Assembly (NCBI GenBank): GCA_002503215.1
Contig: DARG01000005.1
Coordinates: 1 to 5,339, forward strand
Direction of reading: 5' to 3'
Length of the DNA stretch: 5,339 bases
From: Candidatus Parvarchaeota archaeon UBA446
Lineage (GTDB): Archaea; Nanobdellota; Nanobdellia; Parvarchaeales; Parvarchaeaceae
In this document: in pieces, positions 1 through 3,557 of the stretch
How the letters are laid out: each line of letters starts with the position of its first letter
Position numbering within the stretch: position 1 is the first letter of the stretch
Notes under the pieces: generated by a model
The model's database searches: none
The model's input: the letters and a program-made list of their open reading frames with translations, nothing else
Told to the model about the DNA's origin: nothing
Program-made: the position numbers and the translations under genes

Positions 1-1
1 C

Positions 2-220
2 ATAATAGCAAAACCCAACGAAGTAGTCACATTAAGGTGGTTATGTGTCAACCTGCCACAAATAAGGCATGTTGTCATAGGTAGAAAGCATGTATTTTTC
101 CTGCAAGATAGCGTGGAAAAAGCTATGAAGGGATACTTGGAAAGCAAGAAGCTGAATTATTTAAGTTCACAAAGGCTAGCAAGAATAAGAAGTCTATTTT
201 TTGCTGCTAAAGCTAGGTAG
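2..220 (+). CDS. C-terminal part of a DNA-binding-type protein, paralogue of the gene at 1714-2199 (5' end outside window)
   Basis: The frame is open from the left edge to a TAG at 218-220 and gives 72 residues. It was found by reading the frame; it has no start codon in the window because the N-terminal half lies outside. It aligns with residues about 69-131 of the protein at 1714-2199. Shared features are a T-(L/I)-R-x-L segment, a basic G-(R/K)-(K/R)-x-V turn, an A-(M/L)-K-x-(Y/F)-L-E helix, an exact NYLSS block and then an L-x-x-I-(R/K)-x-L-F helix, with one or two small gaps. The DNA sequences have diverged, so this is an old paralogue and not a recent duplication. By analogy the missing part should carry the helix-turn-helix. 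It is convergent with the peptidase gene and overlaps its 3' end by 27 bp. Function is inferred only from the paralogue. Confidence 0.8.
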   Translation: MIAKPNEVVTLRWLCVNLPQIRHVVIGRKHVFFLQDSVEKAMKGYLESKKLNYLSSQRLARIRSLFFAAKAR

Positions 221-784
221 ATTTTCCAATCTTTTAATTCTCGAATTTATGTTCTCATGAGTAAGGTCTATCTTTACTTCTTTCCAATTTCTTACTTTCT
301 TTAAAACTTTAATAATAGATTTTTTTCCAACTATTTTCACTGCAAATAAATCGGCTCTTCTCTCCATAAGTCTACCTAGTGATGTATATACTACCAAATC
401 AAGAACGATTACAAAAGCAAATAAAGTAGCAGTTACATAGTATGGATTGATGCTTGCACTTAATTGCAAAAGAAACATTACTGTGGCTGCCAATAGAATT
501 AAATCAGGTATAATTAAAGCCAAAAATTCTATAAGAAAATGCCTTTCTTCTATATGACCTAACTCATGAGCAATTGCTCCTTTTAACTCAACGTTATCAA
601 AATCTATTGGACCATCAAACTCAATATAGCGAAATGATAAAAATGACAGCGAATGTACTCCCCTTCTCTTTTTATGTGGATTGATTATAACCCTTATATT
701 TTTGTTGGATAACTCTCTTAATTCCTTCTCTACTTTTTTTTTCAGAACCATAAAGTTATACATTATACATTTAGTTATGTCCAA
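194..784 (-). CDS. Compact membrane-bound M48-family zinc metallopeptidase (HtpX-like)
   Basis: The product is 196 aa from the TTG at 784. It carries the zinc-peptidase motif HELGH (residues 73-77), a downstream E141-x-x-A144-D145 motif giving the third zinc ligand, and a C-terminal T175-H176...R182-I183-x-x-L186 segment, the THPxxxxRIxxL signature of M48 peptidases. Two hydrophobic helices (about 84-106 and 115-136) lie between the zinc motifs, as in HtpX/Ste24-type enzymes. HtpX's usual pair of N-terminal membrane helices is absent, so the enzyme is unusually short. The predicted role is cleavage of membrane or membrane-proximal proteins; the substrate is unknown. The start is uncertain. 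TTG at 784 overlaps the upstream HEPN gene by 10 bp, while ATG at 763 or 751 would leave a short gap and is at least as likely. No clear ribosome-binding site separates them. It is presumably cotranscribed with the HEPN gene. Family is confident; partner role is inference. Confidence 0.9.
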   Translation of the reverse strand: MDITKCIMYNFMVLKKKVEKELRELSNKNIRVIINPHKKRRGVHSLSFLSFRYIEFDGPIDFDNVELKGAIAHELGHIEERHFLIEFLALIIPDLILLAATVMFLLQLSASINPYYVTATLFAFVIVLDLVVYTSLGRLMERRADLFAVKIVGKKSIIKVLKKVRNWKEVKIDLTHENINSRIKRLENLPSFSSKK

Positions 785-1662
785 CTAAAGTTTAGTTCTT
801 TTTCTAGTACATTTTTTAGTGCTAAACGACTTAATTTTGTGACTTCAAAACATGTGTCATTACTAATCTCTTTCAAATATTCCGTGTCCTTCGCTTCAAA
901 TTCTTTGGTTGTATCATAATCTTGAGGTATGCCATGTGCAGCGTAACCTCTAAGTTCGTAATACCTCTTTAGTTTTGATTTATCAAATTTTATATTTATG
1001 CTTTCTAGCATTTTTTCGGTTTCTTCTAGTATTCTACTAGTTGGTAATTTGTTTTTATTATTTTTTAAATATTCATATTTTACTAAGATTTCTATTGATT
1101 TCCATGCGTTTAGTAAAATGGCTTCTGGATCTTCAAACCATTGGAGTATAGCCTCCCCGGACAAGCTTATTGCTCTTTTTATAAAATAATTTGATCCCGT
1201 CTCTTTTAATAACGTATTTAATTTATCTGGGAGCAGTGATACATCTTTGTGAATATTATTTTCCGAATCAAATAACGGAAAATCACGAGGGTCTCCGTCA
1301 GTTACAAAGTGCGGGCCGTTATTCGACTTGTCAAAGTATAATAGCGCTAGTGGTAAGTTTGCCCCACATAAAAAGGAAGTATAACGTTGGATCTGTCTTG
1401 TCATTACACGAAAATTGTACCATGAATCGGAAGGCGACTGTTTACATAAACTATATTTAATTATCTTTTGGCTTGCGTCTTCTGTAATTATAATATCTAA
1501 TGGCTGACTCGATGTGGCAATAGTAAATGTTGTAGGCAAAAGTCTTGCTATGATCTTGGATTCATTATCACTAAGATTAGTCCTATTTTTGACGTCATCT
1601 TGTCGATACAAAATGCCATAATTTGAATCGTTTTCTCTTACTACAAAGCCCATTCTTGACAT
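775..1662 (-). CDS. ApeA-like HEPN-domain protein, putative ribonuclease/toxin
   Basis: The product is 295 aa. The C-terminal third looks like a HEPN domain: a helix with LLNAWKSIEILVKYEY (about residues 183-198, including E191), then a helix with YYELRGYAAHG (234-244). The latter holds the R238-x4-H243 motif that forms the active site of HEPN RNases. Spacing and wording best fit the ApeA-like HEPN group, found in abortive-infection and other antiviral proteins. The N-terminal 170 residues match nothing I recognise and may be a sensor or scaffold domain. No signal peptide or membrane helix is seen. The start chosen is ATG at 1662; ATG at 1653 is an alternative. An AGGT 13 nt upstream is too far for a normal ribosome-binding site, but a TATA-like element centred 26 nt upstream suits a leaderless start at 1662. 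It is the first gene of a unit with the M48 peptidase. RNase activity is inferred from the motif. Confidence 0.75.
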   Translation of the reverse strand: MSRMGFVVRENDSNYGILYRQDDVKNRTNLSDNESKIIARLLPTTFTIATSSQPLDIIITEDASQKIIKYSLCKQSPSDSWYNFRVMTRQIQRYTSFLCGANLPLALLYFDKSNNGPHFVTDGDPRDFPLFDSENNIHKDVSLLPDKLNTLLKETGSNYFIKRAISLSGEAILQWFEDPEAILLNAWKSIEILVKYEYLKNNKNKLPTSRILEETEKMLESINIKFDKSKLKRYYELRGYAAHGIPQDYDTTKEFEAKDTEYLKEISNDTCFEVTKLSRLALKNVLEKELNFSWT

Positions 1663-1683
1663 AGATATTATAATTACCTGATC

Positions 1684-1692
1684 TATTATTAA
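1684..1692. promoter_or_regulatory. TATA-like element between divergent genes
   Basis: The minus strand reads TTAATAATA and the plus strand TATTATTAA. The centre (1688) is 26 nt from both the HEPN ATG (1662) and the HTH ATG (1714), so it could act as a TATA box in either direction. For the plus gene a second candidate at about 1667-1675 (ATTATAATT) would leave a short leader that includes the ribosome-binding site. Assignment rests on position and base composition only. Confidence 0.35.
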
Positions 1693-1700
1693 GTTTGTAT

Positions 1701-1705
1701 GTGAT
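1701..1705 (+). promoter_or_regulatory. Ribosome-binding site for the HTH gene
   Basis: GTGAT lies 8 nt before the ATG at 1714 and matches the core of the archaeal anti-16S sequence GGTGATC. It supports this start over later ones. It would be used only if transcription begins upstream of 1701. Confidence 0.5.
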
Positions 1706-1713
1706 AAGTAACA

Positions 1714-2199
1714 ATGCGCAAATACACCGAATTACAGAAAAAGTCCGTCTTAGACCTTTTCAAGCAGGGCTTAAGCAAAAGAGAGATATCAGAAAGCTTG
1801 GGCTTGCCGTATCAGTATATCGTATCGATAACGCCCAAAACACAGTATAGGCATTACTTGTCGGATAGGGCCTTAATGATATTAAAGCGATTGAATGAAG
1901 TCGGCTACTATTTTCCCAAGAATTCGGGAGAATACGGCACTATACGCAGGCTAACAGAGCTGGCACCGATACATTTTATAAGAGTAAAAGGTAAAAGAGT
2001 AGTTTACATGCAAGGACATGAAAACGAAGCTTTAAAGGCTTTCCTAGAACATTATCATTTTAACTATCTCAGTTCTAGGCAGCTTACGACTATAAAAATA
2101 TTATTCGGGTTTAGAGAAGAAAGATACAAATACAAACCATACAAGAAGCAAAAACAGAATAAAGAAGAGAATAGAAATGCGAGATTAGATCAGTTTTAA
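1714..2199 (+). CDS. Helix-turn-helix DNA-binding protein, member of a local paralogous family
   Basis: The product is 161 aa. Residues 5-40 form a homeodomain/resolvase-like helix-turn-helix: a helix LQKKSVLDLFKQG, the turn L-S, then KREISESLGLPYQYIVSI. Residues 50-112 have the helix-helix-strand-turn-strand pattern of a second, winged-helix-like unit, including TIRRL and a basic VKGKRVVYM wing. A helix with NYLSS follows, and the C-terminal 25 residues are a Lys/Glu/Asn-rich tail probably disordered. No recombinase or transposase catalytic residues were recognised, so a regulator or accessory DNA-binding protein is more likely than an enzyme. The second half is homologous to the truncated gene at 2-220. 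It is divergent from the HEPN-M48 unit and could control it; that is inference from position. ATG at 1714 is preceded by GTGAT at suitable spacing. Confidence 0.75.
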   Translation: MRKYTELQKKSVLDLFKQGLSKREISESLGLPYQYIVSITPKTQYRHYLSDRALMILKRLNEVGYYFPKNSGEYGTIRRLTELAPIHFIRVKGKRVVYMQGHENEALKAFLEHYHFNYLSSRQLTTIKILFGFREERYKYKPYKKQKQNKEENRNARLDQF

Positions 2200-2230
2200 G
2201 TTTCCGAATAGTGGCGGACTAATCAGTTTA

Positions 2231-2248
2231 GCCAGCTTTTTAGAGTTT
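2231..2248 (+). terminator. Possible T-tract terminator after the HTH gene
   Basis: A run of five T (2237-2241) lies about 38 bp after the HTH stop codon, in the 109-bp space where the plus gene meets the minus-strand 42-aa gene. Archaeal termination commonly uses T-rich tracts without a hairpin, and no convincing stem was found. Apart from this, 2200-2308 holds nothing I can identify. Confidence 0.25.
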
Positions 2249-2308
2249 AATAGTGCTTTGCCTCTAAATTAACAGCTATGTTATTTATTATAGAGTTTAG
2301 CATATCTC

Positions 2309-2437
2309 TTACATCCTCTCGATAAGCAAAATTGCGGTAGCTATGGCAAGTATGACAGCAATTATTATCGAAAGCTTTACCTTTGAGATCTCAATCTTTA
2401 TGATGTTTGGGTCATTGTCCAGGTCTTTGCCTTTCAT
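2309..2437 (-). CDS. 42-aa single-helix membrane protein, unknown function
   Basis: A short frame runs from ATG at 2437 to TAA at 2309. The first about 20 residues are charged (starting MKGKDLDNDP). Residues 22-39 are an unbroken hydrophobic helix (KLSIIIAVILAIATAILL), and the end is short and charged (IERM). This predicts one membrane anchor with its N-terminal part exposed; orientation is unclear. A stop lies seven codons before the ATG in frame, so the start is fixed. A TATA-like AATATAA lies about 27 nt upstream and no ribosome-binding site is seen, which fits a leaderless mRNA. I do not recognise the protein. The clean hydrophobic pattern and promoter placement argue it is real, but a frame this short could be chance. 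Confidence 0.55.
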   Translation of the reverse strand: MKGKDLDNDPNIIKIEISKVKLSIIIAVILAIATAILLIERM

Positions 2438-2460
2438 TTCGTATATTGGCTTACTTTACT

Positions 2461-2470
2461 TATATTTATT
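2461..2470 (-). promoter_or_regulatory. TATA-like promoter element for the 42-aa gene
   Basis: The minus strand reads AATAAATATA, continuing into AG, with its core centred about 27 nt upstream of the ATG at 2437. This is the spacing expected for a leaderless archaeal transcript. The rest of 2438-2578 contains no frame I consider coding. Confidence 0.4.
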
Positions 2471-2578
2471 TAGAATCTTCAAAAAGGCGATGCAATTATT
2501 TAAGGATGTGAATGCATTAAATTGCAAATAAAAATATGGGATATTAAGGTACAGTTATTTGATGAACAAAGTACTAGT

Positions 2579-2788
2579 TTACCTAAATAAACTTCTTGCG
2601 TTCCTCGCTAAATTAAGCACTAAAAATAAAACCCAGAAAAACGCAAATATTATAAATACGGGTTCGGCTACGCTAGTTAATCTTAGATCATTTACTGCAA
2701 CGCCAATAAGCCAAGCTACTAAGGATATAGCAACGACGAAACCTAGTAGGCTATTAGCCTTATAGATTATAGGTACTATATTATCTAT
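2579..2788 (-). CDS. 69-aa two-helix membrane protein with apparent ATA start, unknown function
   Basis: Read on the minus strand, this frame encodes a small integral membrane protein with two hydrophobic helices. They are about residues 13-33 (NSLLGFVVAISLVAWLIGVAV) written here without the last residue, NSLLGFVVAISLVAWLIGVA, and about 43-60 (VFIIFAFFWVLFLVLNLA). A polar loop NDLRLTSVAEP joins them and a basic tail ends RNARSLFR. No ATG, GTG or TTG lies before the helices. The frame is closed by TAA at 2789-2791 and the first codon after it is ATA (2786-2788). That ATA overlaps the end of the 102-aa gene by 8 bp and has AGGT 7 nt upstream, just where a coupled start would be expected. It may use a rare ATA start, or be an ATG gene with one point mutation, or a sequencing error. 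The protein is unrecognised, but the membrane pattern is too regular to dismiss. Confidence 0.55.
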   Translation of the reverse strand: MDNIVPIIYKANSLLGFVVAISLVAWLIGVAVNDLRLTSVAEPVFIIFAFFWVLFLVLNLARNARSLFR

Positions 2789-3089
2789 TTACTTTACCTA
2801 AATTAAAAACCGAATTGGGTGCATATATATAATTATTTGATCTTCTTATAGCAATTGTACCGTCTTTATCGAAAACTTCGTCATAAGTGTTAAAGCTATC
2901 AATATTGGTGTCCCGTCTAGAATTTATGTCTCTTAAGTTGTACTCCTTAGGAGCATGTAGACTTTCATTTATCATATCTTGTAAGACCGCTTGAGATCTA
3001 GGGTTATCTTTTATAATGCAAGCTCGGTCATCTAAGTTGTAGTCTCCGCCAATCATTTCGCATGATTTCCTAAAATCTCTATTTACCAT
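2781..3089 (-). CDS. 102-aa hypothetical protein with C-x3-GG-x8-C motif
   Basis: The product is a hydrophilic 102-aa protein without membrane helices or signal peptide. Its clearest feature is near the N-terminus: C10-x3-G14-G15-x8-C24, which could form a small disulfide or metal-binding loop. The middle is rich in Asp, Asn and Arg and looks loosely folded; the end (about 75-98) has beta-like segments. I do not recognise the family. ATG at 3089 lies about 27 nt from a good TATA-like element and lacks a ribosome-binding site, which suits a leaderless first gene. It leads a small unit with the two-helix membrane protein, whose apparent ATA start overlaps this gene's stop. The partnership of a soluble Cys protein with small membrane proteins is inference from spacing. 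Confidence 0.6.
   Translation of the reverse strand: MVNRDFRKSCEMIGGDYNLDDRACIIKDNPRSQAVLQDMINESLHAPKEYNLRDINSRRDTNIDSFNTYDEVFDKDGTIAIRRSNNYIYAPNSVFNLGKVNR
2796..2799 (-). promoter_or_regulatory. Candidate ribosome-binding site for the ATA-start membrane gene
   Basis: AGGT on the minus strand lies inside the end of the 102-aa gene, 7 nt before the ATA at 2788. It is the main reason to place the start of the two-helix protein at that ATA. Confidence 0.35.
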
Positions 3090-3110
3090 ATAGTATTGTT
3101 AGGTCAGTGG

Positions 3111-3121
3111 TAATTTAAAAA
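3111..3121 (-). promoter_or_regulatory. TATA-box promoter for the 102-aa gene
   Basis: The minus strand reads TTTTTAAATTA, close to the archaeal TATA consensus, centred 27 nt before the ATG at 3089. AAACG just upstream could serve as a TFB-recognition element. The spacing predicts transcription beginning at or next to the ATG. Confidence 0.55.
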
Positions 3122-3146
3122 CGTTTAAGTGTGTAAATTTTCGGCT

Positions 3147-3217
3147 AAAAACAGTCTTGTTCATAAACTCCAATTCTGTCCAAAAACTCCTTGTTTTGTC
3201 CATAAAGTGTCTAAAAA
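3147..3217 (-). terminator. T-tract terminator region after the helicase/nuclease operon
   Basis: Within 80 bp of the nuclease stop codon the minus strand has T5 tracts at 3213-3217, 3182-3186 and 3147-3151, and the TATA element adds a fourth at 3117-3121. Repeated T5 tracts without hairpins are typical of archaeal termination. They separate this operon from the promoter of the 102-aa gene. Confidence 0.45.
3158..3210. repeat. Three imperfect direct repeats, period 19-20 bp
   Basis: TGTTCATAAACTCC (3158-3171), TGTCCAAAAACTCC (3177-3190) and TGTCCATAAAGTGT (3197-3210) are imperfect copies of one 14-bp unit, spaced 19 and 20 bp apart. Two-turn helical spacing could present one face to a regulator of the 102-aa gene. 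They coincide with the T-tract region, so they may simply be degenerate tandem sequence. Confidence 0.4.
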
Positions 3218-3221
3218 CTAA

Positions 3222-3557
3222 TTATATGGTTATCAGCCTGTATTTTATGTCCCTCTTCTCGCACCATTCTTTAGCTGCTTTTTGCTTGCGCTTGGTTATC
3301 TCTGTGAGCATGTTTTTCCCTTTTATCTCTATTAATTCCTGAGTTCCATCTGCATACTCTACAATAAAATCTGGGTTGTAATGTGCTACTTTGCCATCAA
3401 TATTTACATAGGGTATCCTGATGCCATGATTCTTTGTCCACTTTTTTACCTTTGGGTCTTTTTCCAACTCATACATAAACTGCTTTTCAAAGTCGCTATC
3501 GTATAACTCGCACGAATACGGACTTTTTTTAGGTTCATTGTATACTCCTTCAGTCAT
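3222..3557 (-). CDS. PD-(D/E)XK nuclease domain protein, detached C-terminal domain of a Type III Res-like enzyme
   Basis: From ATG at 3557 the product is 111 aa; an ATG at 3569 would add four residues. It shows the PD-(D/E)XK endonuclease core: a SDFEKQF helix giving the first acidic residue, HYNPDFIVEY with the PD aspartate, a 13-residue hairpin, then LIEIKGK with the E-x-K pair. A Lys-rich helix and a final strand (KYRLITI) complete the fold. The order and wording, including DFEKQF, IPYVN-DGK and the PDF/EIKGK pair, match the C-terminal nuclease domain of Type III restriction Res subunits, where it is normally fused to the helicase. Here it lies in another frame and overlaps the helicase stop by 8 bp (20 bp from the longer start). 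GGTG 6 nt before the 3557 ATG supports separate, coupled translation. All expected catalytic residues are present, so it is probably active. A frameshift splitting one gene remains possible. Confidence 0.85.
   Translation of the reverse strand: MTEGVYNEPKKSPYSCELYDSDFEKQFMYELEKDPKVKKWTKNHGIRIPYVNIDGKVAHYNPDFIVEYADGTQELIEIKGKNMLTEITKRKQKAAKEWCEKRDIKYRLITI

Noticed and set aside
998..1460. Plus-strand frames antisense to the HEPN gene
   Set aside because: No domain-like features, and the minus strand encodes a recognisable HEPN protein across the same bases.
2241..2299. Direct repeat TAGAGTTTA at 2241-2249 and 2291-2299
   Set aside because: Nine bases in AT-rich DNA with no further symmetry is expected by chance.
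2247..2390. A minus-strand frame with a CCHTCH stretch resembling a zinc site, ending in an 18-aa frame that starts at the ATG at 2303
   Set aside because: Most of it overlaps the 42-aa membrane gene in another frame, its only ATG lies after the Cys/His stretch, and the remaining 18 residues show no feature.
2343..2765. Plus-strand frames of 62 and 68 codons
   Set aside because: They are antisense to the minus-strand membrane proteins; their composition is explained by those genes.
3158..3210. The repeats as a CRISPR array or origin iterons
   Set aside because: Units are too short and imperfect, spacers are only 5-6 bp, and there are no cas or replication genes.
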